Source: Bordetella genomosp. 12 (GTDB taxonomy: Bacteria > Pseudomonadota > Gammaproteobacteria > Burkholderiales > Burkholderiaceae_B). From it: a stretch of DNA of 64,000 nucleotides. Below, piece by piece: positions 1 to 8,516 of the stretch; the stretch's first letter is position 1; each line of letters begins with the position of its first letter. The stretch covers positions 1,364,001 through 1,428,000 of the forward strand of contig NZ_NEVU01000003.1 of NCBI RefSeq assembly GCF_002261355.1, given 5' to 3'. A model generated the notes under the pieces. That model had not been told where the DNA came from. It saw only the letters and a list, made by a program, of their open reading frames with translations, and searched no databases. The position numbers were made by a program, and so were the translations under genes.

Positions 1-257
1 GCCTGACCACCGGAGAACGCGCCTTCATGACGCGCCTGATGACCGCCCCCGAGCGCAAGCTCAGCCGCGACGCCCTGCAACCGGAAGAGCTGGGCGCGGA
101 GGCGGGCACCCAGCGCAGCCGCTTTGTGGACGTTATGGTCAGCCGCTTGCGCCGCAAGGCGGCCCTGCAACATATGGCTCTGCCCATCCGGGCGGTCCAC
201 GGGTGGGGCTATATGTTCGCGGCCGAGGTTGAGCCCGACACGGCCGAGCCGGCCTGA
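1..257 (+). CDS. C-terminal DNA-binding domain of an OmpR/PhoB-type response regulator (5' truncated)
   Basis: The open frame enters from the left edge (reading from base 3) and stops at TGA 255-257, so only about 84 C-terminal residues are visible. The stretch from SRFVDVMVSRLRRKA to IRAVHGWGYMFA is the recognition helix and terminal beta-hairpin of a Trans_reg_C winged helix: the Arg-rich recognition helix, then R-x-V-x-G-x-G-Y-x-F, the family signature. It would bind DNA as a phosphorylation-controlled transcription factor. The receiver domain and any partner kinase lie outside the window. The only odd feature is the Ala/Glu/Pro-rich tail after the hairpin. Confidence 0.82.
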   Translation, partial: LTTGERAFMTRLMTAPERKLSRDALQPEELGAEAGTQRSRFVDVMVSRLRRKAALQHMALPIRAVHGWGYMFAAEVEPDTAEPA

Positions 258-400
258 CGCGCCCCGGAAACGACCGGAAAACCTGTCTGATTCGGCTCGA
301 CGTTAATCACTATAGTAATAATCAAAACCGGCGTTTTTAGGGCATGTCCGACGAAGCTGCCTCGGCATACTGAAGGCTCTTCCGCAAGACAGGTATAGCC

Positions 401-1027
401 ATGAACGACCGCAATACCCCAACCCCGTTTGAATGTGTCAAGGCCGCCACGGCATCGTTGATGGTGGTCACCATGATGGCCGCCCCCGCCGCTCACGCCG
501 TGGACGGCACCATCACCATCAACGGCGAGATCACCGATCAGACGTGCAAGATCAATGGCAATCAGCCGCCGTACAACCTGGTGGTCACGCTGCCCAAGAT
601 CGGCACGAAAGCCATCCCTAACGTCAATGACACGGCGGGCGCCACGCCATTTGAAATCAAGCTGAGCGAATGCCCTGACTCGCTCAACACCAAGATGCTG
701 AAAGCGTATTTCGAACCCGGGCTGACCACCGACTATGACTCGGGCAATCTGCTCGCCTACTCGACGACCAGCGCAGCGACCAAGCAGACGTCGATCCCGA
801 ATTCCCCTGGAAACGTCTTTAGCAACGTGCAGATCCAGTTGGCCAACCCGAATGGCTCAACCCTCAAGGTGGGCGTCGACGAGACGGCCCAAGCCGCCCA
901 AGGCGCGACAGTCACCGGCAAAGCGGCCACGCTTCGCTATCTGGCCCGGTATGTGAGAACCGGCGCCAGCAACGTGACCCCTGGCAAACTCGTCAGCTAC
1001 GTGCAGTACTCCATCGTCTACCCCTGA
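401..1027 (+). CDS. Fimbrial major subunit-like protein (type 1 / Bordetella Fim family)
   Basis: Predicted pilin of 208 residues exported by Sec and assembled by chaperone-usher. Residues 1-33 form a signal peptide with a hydrophobic core ending AAPAAHA, so the mature protein would start VDGTITING. Then come the conserved pilin features: a beta-strand ending DQTCKI (Cys49), its disulfide partner Cys91 (SECPDS), and a C-terminal strand ending YVQYSIVYP with the penultimate-Tyr pattern that receives chaperone and donor strand. Length fits Fim2/Fim3/FimX-type subunits. No chaperone, usher or adhesin gene is adjacent, so it is an orphan subunit locus. The 140 bp upstream carry no long poly-C tract of the kind that drives phase variation at Bordetella fim promoters. 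The 3' end overlaps the convergent arginase gene by 10 bp. Confidence 0.85.
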   Translation: MNDRNTPTPFECVKAATASLMVVTMMAAPAAHAVDGTITINGEITDQTCKINGNQPPYNLVVTLPKIGTKAIPNVNDTAGATPFEIKLSECPDSLNTKMLKAYFEPGLTTDYDSGNLLAYSTTSAATKQTSIPNSPGNVFSNVQIQLANPNGSTLKVGVDETAQAAQGATVTGKAATLRYLARYVRTGASNVTPGKLVSYVQYSIVYP

Positions 1028-1941
1028 CGCCGGATCAACGTCGACTTGCCGAACAGGCTCTCGACCAGTTCGGCAGCCGCGATCGCGGTTTTATTGCGCA
1101 CATCCAGCGCGGGGTTGAGCTCCACGATGTCCAGCGACGCCATGCGGCCCGTGTCGGCGATCATCTCCATGCAAAGCTGGGCTTCGCGATAGGTGGCGCC
1201 GCCCGGCACCGGGGTACCTACGCCCGGCGCGACCTCCGGATCCAGAAAGTCCACATCGAAGCTGACGTGCAGATGCGTGCCCTCATCGAGGCCGGCCAAC
1301 GCGGCCTGCATGGTGGCGCGCATGCCGGCCTCGTCAATATGACGCATGTCATACACCGCCAGCGCTGCCTGCTCGACCAGGCAGCGCTCGCCCTCGTCCA
1401 CGCTGCGTATTCCGATCTGCCGCAACCAGGCGGGCTGCAGCGCCGGGCAGACGCCCGACAGATGGGTCAGGGCCTGCGGCCCGCTGCCGCACAAGCAGGC
1501 CACCGGCATGCCATGCAGATTGCCGCTGGGCGTGAGCAACTGGGTATTGAAGTCGGTATGCGCATCCAGCCACAGCACGCGCAGGGTTTTGCCGGCGGCC
1601 CGGCAATGGCGCGCGACCGCGCTGATCGAGCCGATGGCCAGGCAGTGATCGCCGCCCAGCATGATAGGGAAATGGCCGCGCTGCAATTCCGCATACACGG
1701 CGTCGTGCACGCGCTGGTTCCAGGCGATGACTTCGTCCAGATGGCGATAGCCCTGCTCGGCAGGCAGCCAGGGATTGGGCGGGCCGGCAAGATTGCCGCG
1801 ATCATGCACCCGCTGCCCGCGGCGCTGCAGCCTGGCTGTCAGGCCCGCCACGCGCAAGGCCTCCGGGCCCATGGACGCCCCCCGGGCCCCGGCTCCCACG
1901 TCGGTGGGCACCCCGATCAAACTGACATCCCAGGCCTGCAT
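1018..1941 (-). CDS. rocF: Arginase (L-arginine to ornithine and urea)
   Basis: A 307-residue ureohydrolase; arginases are typically about 300. All binuclear manganese motifs are present: GGDHCLAIGS with His99, DAHTDFN with Asp126, His128 and Asp130, and SFDVDFLDP with Asp229 and Asp231, followed by the substrate loop PGVGTPVPGG. The N-terminus (VSLIGVPTDVGAGARGASMGP) is that of true arginases rather than agmatinases. The enzyme is cytosolic and feeds arginine into ornithine and urea catabolism. It is monocistronic: its 3' end runs into the convergent fimbrial gene, and its start is about 80 bp from the end of the histidine kinase gene on the same strand. Formiminoglutamase is the main alternative but the motif set favours arginase. 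Confidence 0.9.
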   Translation of the reverse strand: MQAWDVSLIGVPTDVGAGARGASMGPEALRVAGLTARLQRRGQRVHDRGNLAGPPNPWLPAEQGYRHLDEVIAWNQRVHDAVYAELQRGHFPIMLGGDHCLAIGSISAVARHCRAAGKTLRVLWLDAHTDFNTQLLTPSGNLHGMPVACLCGSGPQALTHLSGVCPALQPAWLRQIGIRSVDEGERCLVEQAALAVYDMRHIDEAGMRATMQAALAGLDEGTHLHVSFDVDFLDPEVAPGVGTPVPGGATYREAQLCMEMIADTGRMASLDIVELNPALDVRNKTAIAAAELVESLFGKSTLIRRQG

Positions 1942-2020
1942 GGCGTCTCCTTGGCGCGGTTTGGCCCATCTTCAGCCAAGACCACGCCCCGCGCAAGCGC
2001 GCCCGCTGGCGCACGGCCGG

Positions 2021-3283
2021 CTACTCCACAGGGGCGAGCCAGATCCGGAAGCGGCAGCCGCGATCCGGCGCCGCATCCAGCTCGATACGCCAGCCCTGAT
2101 GCTGGCAGATGCGCTGCACCAGCGACAGACCCAGGCCCAGGTTTTCGCTGGTGCCGCCAGGGCCGCTGACAAAGGGCGCGAACAGCGCCTCCTGACGCTC
2201 GGCGGCGATGCCCGGGCCATCGTCCTCGACCGCAATGCAGTCGTCCTCGGCGCTCACGCCTATCCAGCCCGCGCCCTGGGCGTGCTGCAGGGCATTGCGG
2301 ATCAGGTTGGACACCACGACATGCAGCAAGGCGGCCGGCCACAGCAGCGTGCTATCGGCCCCGGCGCGGCACTGCAACTGCAAGCCCAAGGCCTCGGCAC
2401 GGGGCAACCAGCGCCGGCACTCCTCCTGGACGACGTCCCGCGCGCTTGCCTGGGCGAAACCGCTGGCGGGCGCCGCGCCGCGCGCCAGCATCAAGTGGGC
2501 CTGCAGATGCTGCTGCATTTCGGTGGCGGCCTTGCGGATGCGCATGGCCTGCGTACGCACCTCCGCCGGCAGGCCGGGCGCGTCGTCGAGCACTTCGGCG
2601 CTGCTGGCGATCACCATGAGCGGCGTGCGTAACTCGTGGCTGACATCGGCGGTGAACAAGCGTTCGCGCTCCAGGGCCTGCTCGAGCTGGTTGTAGGTTT
2701 CGTCAAAGGCCTGCGCGAGCTGGCCGATCTCATTGGCCGGATAGGCCTGGGCCAAGCGGGTGCGCGGCGGCAAGCCCGGCCGCGAGCCCACCTGCTCGGC
2801 CAGCTTGAGCAAGGGGCGCACAAAGCGCCGGCTGGCCAGCGCGCCCAGGCCGAAGGCGGCCAGCAGGCTGCCGGCCAGCGCGGCCACCGTCACCCAGTGC
2901 GAGCGCAACTGGCTGTGCTCGTACTCGGTGTAGTCGCGCAGCAGCACATAGCGCGTGCCGGCATGGTCGTCGGCCATGGCATGCCAGATGCGCCCGCCAT
3001 GCTCGAGTTTGTGAAACCCGGCGGAAATCCCGCGCAGCCAGTCCGGAAAAGCCGTGCTGCCCGGCTCGCCGTGAAAAAACCGCTCGGCTCGGCCGATGTC
3101 TTTGCCCGCCAGAAAATCGCCCCGCACGCGCTCGACCGCCATGCCCATGTCGATGCGCTGCAAGTGTTCCTCCAGTTTGACCACCGTCCACAGCGACAAG
3201 GCCGACAGCACCGCGCCCACGGCAATGCTCAGGCACAGATAAGTCAGCACCAGATGGCGCGACAGCCGCGAATCAGGCGCCAT
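2021..3283 (-). CDS. Two-component sensor histidine kinase, membrane-bound
   Basis: Kinase of 420 residues. I chose ATG 3283 (MAPDSRLSRH) rather than an in-frame ATG 30 bp upstream because it lies at the usual 11-bp overlap with the regulator gene and starts just before the first membrane helix. Order: TM1 about 10-36, a periplasmic sensor loop about 37-128, TM2 about 129-150, HAMP about 150-200, the HisKA box FTADVSHELRTPL with phospho-accepting His216, then an HATPase with N-box LIRNALQHA, G1 VEDDGPGIA and a G2 loop near LGLGLSLV. It would phosphorylate the regulator encoded upstream. Layout and size resemble QseC/PmrB-type kinases; the signal sensed is not evident. Confidence 0.9.
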   Translation of the reverse strand: MAPDSRLSRHLVLTYLCLSIAVGAVLSALSLWTVVKLEEHLQRIDMGMAVERVRGDFLAGKDIGRAERFFHGEPGSTAFPDWLRGISAGFHKLEHGGRIWHAMADDHAGTRYVLLRDYTEYEHSQLRSHWVTVAALAGSLLAAFGLGALASRRFVRPLLKLAEQVGSRPGLPPRTRLAQAYPANEIGQLAQAFDETYNQLEQALERERLFTADVSHELRTPLMVIASSAEVLDDAPGLPAEVRTQAMRIRKAATEMQQHLQAHLMLARGAAPASGFAQASARDVVQEECRRWLPRAEALGLQLQCRAGADSTLLWPAALLHVVVSNLIRNALQHAQGAGWIGVSAEDDCIAVEDDGPGIAAERQEALFAPFVSGPGGTSENLGLGLSLVQRICQHQGWRIELDAAPDRGCRFRIWLAPVE

Positions 3284-3956
3284 CGTCAGCCGCCAGGCGG
3301 TAGCCGATGCCATGCACGGTGTGCAGCAAGGCCTGGTCGTAAGGTTTGTCGACGGTCTGGCGTATCTGATGGATATGCGTGCGCAGGCTGTCGCTGTCGG
3401 GCGGCGAATCGCGCCACAGCGCCTCCTCCAAACGCGCGCGCGGCACGACCGCCGGACTGGCGCGCATCAGCATGGCCAGCAGTTGCAGCGGCGCGGGGGG
3501 CAGCCGCAGCGGCTGGCCCGCGCGCGACAAACGCAACGTATCGGTGTGCAATTGCAGATCGCCCACTTGCAGCACCCGGGCCGCGGTGGCGGGCTGCGCG
3601 CGCTGCAGCACCGCCTTGATGCGCGCGGCCAGTTCGCTCAAGGCAAAAGGCTTGACCAGATAGTCGTCGGCGCCAGCATCGAACCCCTGCAGACGCTCGT
3701 CGAGGGTGTCGCGGGCAGTGACCATGATGACGGGGGTCACGCGGCCGGCCTCATGGCGCAGGCGGCGGCACAGCTGCAGGCCATCGAGCCGGGGCAGCAT
3801 CAAATCCAGCACGATCAGATCGAAGTCGTTGGCCGCGGCCAGGGCATAGCCCTGCTGCCCGTCGCTGGCGCAATCCACGATATAGCCCCGCGCGCCCAGG
3901 TGATGGGCGATGTTGGCAAGGATGTCCGGATCGTCTTCGATAACGAGAATGCGCAT
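3273..3956 (-). CDS. OmpR-family response regulator (QseB/PmrA-like)
   Basis: A 227-residue regulator starting MRILVIEDDPD. An in-frame ATG 114 bp further upstream would add a low-complexity tail and is rejected. The receiver domain (1-115) has the acidic pocket EDD at 7-9, phospho-acceptor Asp51 in LIVLDLMLPRLDG, a conserved Thr in VTARD and Lys in LVKPF. The C-terminal winged helix ends HTVHGIGYRLA. The gene is cotranscribed with the kinase, overlapping it by 11 bp. Upstream at 4011-4026 is a CTTAA-N6-CTTGA direct repeat matching the site type bound by PmrA/QseB-type regulators, so autoregulation and control of the divergent iron ABC operon are both plausible (inference). Confidence 0.92.
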   Translation of the reverse strand: MRILVIEDDPDILANIAHHLGARGYIVDCASDGQQGYALAAANDFDLIVLDLMLPRLDGLQLCRRLRHEAGRVTPVIMVTARDTLDERLQGFDAGADDYLVKPFALSELAARIKAVLQRAQPATAARVLQVGDLQLHTDTLRLSRAGQPLRLPPAPLQLLAMLMRASPAVVPRARLEEALWRDSPPDSDSLRTHIHQIRQTVDKPYDQALLHTVHGIGYRLAADDGA

Positions 3957-4010
3957 GGCGGGGCCGGTCTCAGGACAGGGGTGGCGCCCATTGTAGGGCG
4001 GGCCTGGCGT

Positions 4011-4026
4011 CTTAACGAATTCTTGA
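4011..4026. promoter_or_regulatory. Candidate PmrA/QseB-type response-regulator box
   Basis: CTTAA (4011-4015), six bases, CTTGA (4022-4026): an 11-bp-period direct repeat with one mismatch to the CTTAA-N6-CTTAA arrangement known for PmrA/QseB-class regulators. It lies in the 156-bp divergent region between the response regulator gene and the iron ABC operon, so one site could serve both promoters. Binding is inferred. Confidence 0.5.
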
Positions 4027-4112
4027 GACCCGCAAGCGCATACTGCCCGCCGATCAGGAATACGTTTCATTCAGAACCGCTCTGCGATGGCCTTCCTGCA
4101 TGGAGAACACGC

Positions 4113-5207
4113 GTGAAAAGCCTGCGTATCGCGGCCGTGGCCCTGGCCGCCGCCCTGCTGTCGCCCGCCGTCCTGGCGCGCGAGGTCACGGACCTGGCGG
4201 GGCGCCAGGTGCAGATCCCCGATCGACCCCAGCGCATCCTGCTGGGCGAGGGCCGCTTTGTCTTTGCCATGGCGCTGCTGGATCGGGCCAATCCGGTGGC
4301 GCGCATCGCCGGCTGGCAGGGCGAACTCAAGGCCCAGGATCCGCAAGCCTGGAAACAGTTGCTCGACCGCTATCCCCAGGCCGCCGACATTCCCTTCATC
4401 GGAAAGAACTCCGAGGCCAGTGTCAGCCCCGAGCGCATCGTCTCGCTGCATCCCGATCTGGCCATCTTCGGCTTGAGCGGCCACGGCCCCGGCCCGGCCA
4501 ACCCCATGATCGCCGCCCTGCAAAGCGCCGGCATCCCGATTCTGTTCATCGATTTCCGCGCCAAGCCGCTGGAGCACACCCTGCCCAGCCTGCGTCTGCT
4601 GGGCCAGGCCCTGGGCCGTGAACGCGAGGCCGAGGACTATATCGCCTTTGCCGAACAACGCCGCGCCGCCGTGGACGCCGTGGTGTCGGCCGTGCCCGCC
4701 GAGCGGCGCCCGCGCGTGTTCGTGGAAATGCTGGCGGGCGTCTGGCCGGCCTGCTGCCACACCACGGGCGGCGGCGGTCTGGGCGACATGGTGGCCGCCG
4801 CCGGCGGCCGCAATATCGCCCGCGACCTGGTGCCGGGGGCCATCGGCGACGTCAGCCTGGAGTTTTTGCTCAAAGCGCAACCCGATGTGTATGTCGCCAC
4901 CGGCAGCCGCAGCGAGCCGGGCCGTCCGGGCATCATGGCCGGCCCGGGCGTCACGCCGCAGACCGCCCGCGACAGTCTGCAGGCGGTCGTGGCGCGCGCC
5001 GGCATCAAGGATCTGGACGCCGTGCGCCAGCACCGCGCCCACGGCCTGTGGCATGCCTTCTATAACTCGCCGTACAACATCGTCGCCATCGAAGCGCTGG
5101 CCAAGTGGTTCTACCCCGACAGCAACCTGGACCCGCAAGCGTCGATGGACCGCCTGTATCGGGACTTCGTGCAGCTCGACGGCCAGGGCAGCTACTGGAC
5201 CCGTTGA
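4113..5207 (+). CDS. Periplasmic metal-chelate/siderophore ABC binding protein (FecB/BtuF family)
   Basis: Binding protein of 364 residues starting at GTG 4113, eight bases after a GGAG ribosome site (4102-4105); no ATG gives a better signal peptide. Residues 1-22 (KSLRIAAVALAAALLSPAVLA) form a Sec signal. The mature part opens EVTDLAGRQVQIPDRPQRI, the standard start of the Peripla_BP_2 fold, with a central long helix and a Trp-rich C-terminal lobe (HGLWHAFYNSPYN). It would deliver an iron-siderophore or similar metal chelate to the permease encoded 7 bp downstream. First gene of an operon with permease, azurin and ATPase; no TonB receptor is adjacent. A candidate regulator box sits about 90 bp upstream. 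Confidence 0.85.
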   Translation: MKSLRIAAVALAAALLSPAVLAREVTDLAGRQVQIPDRPQRILLGEGRFVFAMALLDRANPVARIAGWQGELKAQDPQAWKQLLDRYPQAADIPFIGKNSEASVSPERIVSLHPDLAIFGLSGHGPGPANPMIAALQSAGIPILFIDFRAKPLEHTLPSLRLLGQALGREREAEDYIAFAEQRRAAVDAVVSAVPAERRPRVFVEMLAGVWPACCHTTGGGGLGDMVAAAGGRNIARDLVPGAIGDVSLEFLLKAQPDVYVATGSRSEPGRPGIMAGPGVTPQTARDSLQAVVARAGIKDLDAVRQHRAHGLWHAFYNSPYNIVAIEALAKWFYPDSNLDPQASMDRLYRDFVQLDGQGSYWTR

Positions 5208-5214
5208 GACCGCG

Positions 5215-6246
5215 ATGCACGCCACGATTGCGCACTATCGCCACACCCAGCGCCGCCGTCTCGCCCTGACGCTATCGCTGGCGCTGGCCATCCTGGCCGC
5301 CCTGCTGCTGGACATGGCTACCGGCCCGTCGGGGCTGAGCCTGAATGCGCTGGCCAGCACCCTGTTGCATCCCGGACAGGCCGACGCCGCGACCCGTGTG
5401 ATCGTCTGGGACTTCCGGCTGCCCTATGCCTTGACCGCCGCGCTGGTCGGCATGTGCCTGGGGCTGGGCGGCGCCGAAATGCAGACCGTGCTGGATAACC
5501 CCCTGGCCAGCCCCTACACCCTGGGCGTGTCGGCCGCGGCGGCCTTCGGCGCGGCGCTGGCCATCACGCTGGACTGGCATCTGCCGCTGCTGCCGCCGGC
5601 GCTGACGGTCTCGGTGTGCGCCTTCGCGGCCGCGCTGCTGTCCGTGCTGGTGCTCGAACGCGTGGCGCGCGGCGGCAGCACGCTGGGCGTCGTGCTCTTT
5701 GGCATTGCCCTGGTCTACAGCTTCCAGGCGCTCATCATGCTGCTGCAGTTCGTCGCCACCGAAGAAGCCTTGCAGGGCATTGTGTTCTGGACCATGGGCA
5801 GCCTGGCGCGCGCCAGTTGGCTGTCGACCGCCGTGCTGGCCCTGGCTCTGGCGCTCGCCGCGCCGTTTTCGGCGCGCGATGCCTGGAAACTGACGGCCTT
5901 GCGCCTGGGCGAAGAGCGCGCCGCCAGCCTGGGCGTGGACATAGGCCGGCTGCGTCTGGGCAGCCTGCTGCGCGTGAGCGCCCTGGCCGCGCTGGCGGTG
6001 TCCTTTGTGGGCACGGTGGGCTTCGTCGGCCTGGTCGCGCCGCATATCGCCCGCGTGCTGGCCGGCGAAGACCACCGCTACTACCTGCCGGCCAGCGCCC
6101 TGGCCGGCGCGCTGATCATGTCTTTGGCCTCGGTGGCCTCCAAGACGCTGCTGCCCGGCGTACTCGTGCCGATCGGCATCGTCACCGCCCTGGTGGGCAT
6201 TCCGTTTTTTCTCACCATCGTCGTGCGCGCCATGCGGCGTGGCTGA
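5215..6246 (+). CDS. FecCD-family ABC transporter permease
   Basis: Inner-membrane permease of 343 residues starting at ATG 5215, with about nine or ten hydrophobic helices, the length usual for FecCD/BtuC proteins (330-350). Recognisable family segments are DFRLPYALTAALVGMCLGLGGAEMQ..LDNPLASPYTLG near residues 65-105, and the ATPase-coupling region GFVGLVAPHIAR near the C-terminus. Presumably a homodimer, since only one permease gene is present. It would translocate the chelate brought by the upstream binding protein, powered by the ATPase at 6726-7487. The azurin gene lies between permease and ATPase. Confidence 0.92.
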   Translation: MHATIAHYRHTQRRRLALTLSLALAILAALLLDMATGPSGLSLNALASTLLHPGQADAATRVIVWDFRLPYALTAALVGMCLGLGGAEMQTVLDNPLASPYTLGVSAAAAFGAALAITLDWHLPLLPPALTVSVCAFAAALLSVLVLERVARGGSTLGVVLFGIALVYSFQALIMLLQFVATEEALQGIVFWTMGSLARASWLSTAVLALALALAAPFSARDAWKLTALRLGEERAASLGVDIGRLRLGSLLRVSALAALAVSFVGTVGFVGLVAPHIARVLAGEDHRYYLPASALAGALIMSLASVASKTLLPGVLVPIGIVTALVGIPFFLTIVVRAMRRG

Positions 6247-6268
6247 CGTCTTGTCTTCTGGAGCAAGC

Positions 6269-6718
6269 ATGAAAGCACTGATCCTCGGCCTGACGGCCCT
6301 CTGCCTGAGCGGCGCGGCGCATGCCGGCGATGCCTGCAGCATCGATGTCGAAGGCCGCCCGGGCAAGAAGTTCTCGCCCGACCACATCGCGGTGCCCGCG
6401 CAATGCGAGTTCTTCACCGTGCGCCTGGTGCACGTGGGCCACAACAGCAAGGAAAAGGCCGGGCACAACTGGGTGCTCACGCGCAGCGAAGACACCGATG
6501 CCGTCATGCTCGACGGCATGCGTGCCGGCCCGGCGAGCGATTGGCTGGCCCCGGGCGATGCGCGCATCCTGGCCAAGACGCCCATGCTCGGCGGCCAGGA
6601 AACCGCCACGGTGACCTTCCCCGTCAAGCGTCTGGCGGCGGGGCAGTCCTATACCTATTACTGCTCCTTCCCGGCCCACGCCGAGAAGATGCGCGGCACG
6701 CTGGTATTGGGCAACTGA
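6269..6718 (+). CDS. azu: Azurin (periplasmic type I blue copper protein)
   Basis: Pre-azurin of 149 residues. ATG 6269 follows TGGAG (6259-6263); an in-frame ATG 30 bp upstream would break the signal peptide. Residues 1-19 are a Sec signal ending SGAAHA. Copper ligands are all visible: His66 in AGHNWVL, Cys132 and His137 in YYCSFPAH, and axial Met141 in EKMRG; Cys23 and Cys46 would form the azurin disulfide. Mature size of about 130 matches the family. Azurins are soluble one-electron carriers, classically linked to respiratory and denitrification chains, but here the gene sits inside an iron-type ABC operon, 22 bp after the permease and 7 bp before the ATPase. A metal-handling or reductive role in uptake is an inference from position. 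Confidence 0.93.
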   Translation: MKALILGLTALCLSGAAHAGDACSIDVEGRPGKKFSPDHIAVPAQCEFFTVRLVHVGHNSKEKAGHNWVLTRSEDTDAVMLDGMRAGPASDWLAPGDARILAKTPMLGGQETATVTFPVKRLAAGQSYTYYCSFPAHAEKMRGTLVLGN

Positions 6719-6725
6719 GCCGCCC

Positions 6726-7487
6726 ATGCTGCACATCCAGGGCCTGAGCGCCCGCTACGGTTCGCGGCCGGTGCTGCATGAGGTCAGCGCAGCCGGTTTG
6801 CAACCCGGCCGTCTGAGCGCCTTGCTCGGCCCCAACGGCAGCGGCAAGTCCACCTTGCTGCGCGCGCTGGCCGGCCTGCTTCCCGCGCAGGGACACCTGA
6901 GCCTGGATGGGCAGGACCTGGCGCGGCTGCCGCCGGCCGTGCGCAGGCAACGCCTGGTGTACATGCCGCAGGCATTGCCCCGGGCGGTGCGCTTGTCGGT
7001 CTTCGAGGCCGTGCTCATTGCCTGCGGACAGCGCCGGCAAGCGGAGGCGCCGCAGCGCGTGGCGGCGCTGCTCGAACACCTTGGCATCGCCGCGCTGGCC
7101 GACCGCACGCTGGATGCCTTGTCGGGCGGCCAGTTGCAGTTGGTGGCGCTGGCCCAGGCCTTGTTGCGCCGGCCCCGGGTGCTGCTGCTCGATGAGCCGC
7201 TCTCGGCGCTGGATTTGAACTTCCAGTTTCACGTGATGGACCTGCTCAAACGGGAAACGCGCGAGCATGGTCTCATCACCCTGGTGGTTCTGCATGACCT
7301 GAACATCGCCTTGCGCCACGCCGATCATGCCCTGATGCTGCGCGCCGGGGCACTGCTGGCCGAAGGCGCGCCGCGCGAGGTCATCCAACCCGAGGTGCTG
7401 GAGCGCGCCTATGGCGTGCGCGCCAGCCTGCAGGGGCAAGCCAGGCCCTATCTCTATATCGAAGGCCTGGCCCGCACGCCCCTGTGA
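6726..7487 (+). CDS. ABC transporter ATPase, FecE/BtuD type
   Basis: Cytosolic ATPase of 253 residues. Walker A is GPNGSGKST at 35-43, the signature LSGGQ at 132-136, Walker B VLLLDE at 152-157 followed by PLSALD, and the H-loop is VVLHDLN. The C-terminus (GVRASLQ...PYLYIEG) resembles the short tail of FecE-type chelate importers. It energises the FecCD permease encoded upstream. Last gene of the operon; its stop is only 4 bp from the stop of the convergent Bug gene, so no terminator separates them. Confidence 0.93.
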   Translation: MLHIQGLSARYGSRPVLHEVSAAGLQPGRLSALLGPNGSGKSTLLRALAGLLPAQGHLSLDGQDLARLPPAVRRQRLVYMPQALPRAVRLSVFEAVLIACGQRRQAEAPQRVAALLEHLGIAALADRTLDALSGGQLQLVALAQALLRRPRVLLLDEPLSALDLNFQFHVMDLLKRETREHGLITLVVLHDLNIALRHADHALMLRAGALLAEGAPREVIQPEVLERAYGVRASLQGQARPYLYIEGLARTPL

Positions 7488-7491
7488 CCCC

Positions 7492-8466
7492 TTAGTTGAC
7501 GGTGACGTTGGCCACGCGGATCAGCTCCTCGTAGCGCGGCACATCGCGGGCGATCAGCGCCTGGAACGCCGCGGCGCCCTCCTGTTGCGGCGTGGGAGCC
7601 TGCGCGGCGAGCTTGTCCAGCGATTCACGCACCGCGGGATCCTTCAACGCAGCGGCCAAAGCCGTTTCCAGACGCTTGACCACGGCAGCCGGCGTGCCCG
7701 CCGGCGCGGCGATGCCGTTCCACACACTCATATCGAAAGCCGGCACGCCGGCTTCGGCGAAGGTCGGCACATCGGGCATCTGCGGCAGACGCGCCGGGCT
7801 GGCCACGGCCAGCGCGCGCACCCGGCCGCCCTCGTGCAGGGGAATCATGGTGACCGTCTGGTCGATCACCGCATCCACCGTACCGGCCATGAGATCGGAG
7901 ATGGCGGGCCCGGCCCCCCGGTACGGAATCTGCATGCCTTGGCTTTGCGTGACATGCAGGAAGTTGGCCGCGGCAATGTGGCTGGTGGATCCCGAGCCGG
8001 CATTGCCGACGTTCAGAGAGTTGGGCTTGGCATGCAGGCGGGAGACAAACTCCGGCAACGTCTGGATGCCGCTGGCCTTGCTCACCGACAGCACCATGGG
8101 CACCGTGGCCACCAGACCCACGCCCACCATGTCGCGGCGCGGATCGAAATTCGATTTGGGATAGAGCGACGGCGCGATCGCCAGAGAACCCATGTTGCCG
8201 AACGTGATGGTGTAGCCGTCGGGCGTGGCGCGCGTGACCTTCTGGTTGCCGATCATCGTGCCGCCGCCGCCGAGGTTCTCGACCACGACGGTCTGACCCA
8301 GGTTCTTGCTCATGGCGTTGGCCACGATGCGGGCCAATCCGTCGGTGGAACCGCCCGGGGCATAGGGCACGACCATGGAGATCGCGCGGGTGGGATAGTC
8401 CTGGGCGCTGGCGCCCGTCGATGCGAAGGCCATGCAGGCCGCTGCCAACCAGATTGCTTTCATCAT
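7492..8466 (-). CDS. Bug-family periplasmic solute receptor (TctC-like)
   Basis: Receptor of 324 residues with a Sec signal (residues 1-22, ending STGASA) and the Bug opening DYPTRAISMVVPYAPGGSTDGLAR. VVVENLGGGGTMIGNQ and PDGYTITFGN are the two ligand-loop signatures of the family. Bug proteins bind carboxylates with very high affinity for tripartite tricarboxylate transporters. No TctA/TctB membrane partner is nearby. It is the last gene of a CMD-dehydrogenase-Bug operon, separated from the dehydrogenase by 96 bp that contain a hairpin and a (GGTA)5 repeat. ATG 8466 and 8463 are both possible starts. The ligand is presumably the substrate of that operon. Confidence 0.88.
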   Translation of the reverse strand: MMKAIWLAAACMAFASTGASAQDYPTRAISMVVPYAPGGSTDGLARIVANAMSKNLGQTVVVENLGGGGTMIGNQKVTRATPDGYTITFGNMGSLAIAPSLYPKSNFDPRRDMVGVGLVATVPMVLSVSKASGIQTLPEFVSRLHAKPNSLNVGNAGSGSTSHIAAANFLHVTQSQGMQIPYRGAGPAISDLMAGTVDAVIDQTVTMIPLHEGGRVRALAVASPARLPQMPDVPTFAEAGVPAFDMSVWNGIAAPAGTPAAVVKRLETALAAALKDPAVRESLDKLAAQAPTPQQEGAAAFQALIARDVPRYEELIRVANVTVN

Positions 8467-8516
8467 TGTCTCCAGGGCGCAGAACGCCCTCCATCCTTGG
8501 GACGGATATCGTTGTC

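Noticed and set aside
258-400. Possible phase-variable fim promoter upstream of the fimbrial gene
   Set aside because: No homopolymeric C tract is present, unlike known Bordetella fim promoters.
4071-5225. 384-residue open frame antisense to the FecB-like protein
   Set aside because: Shadow of the binding-protein gene; no motif or ribosome site.
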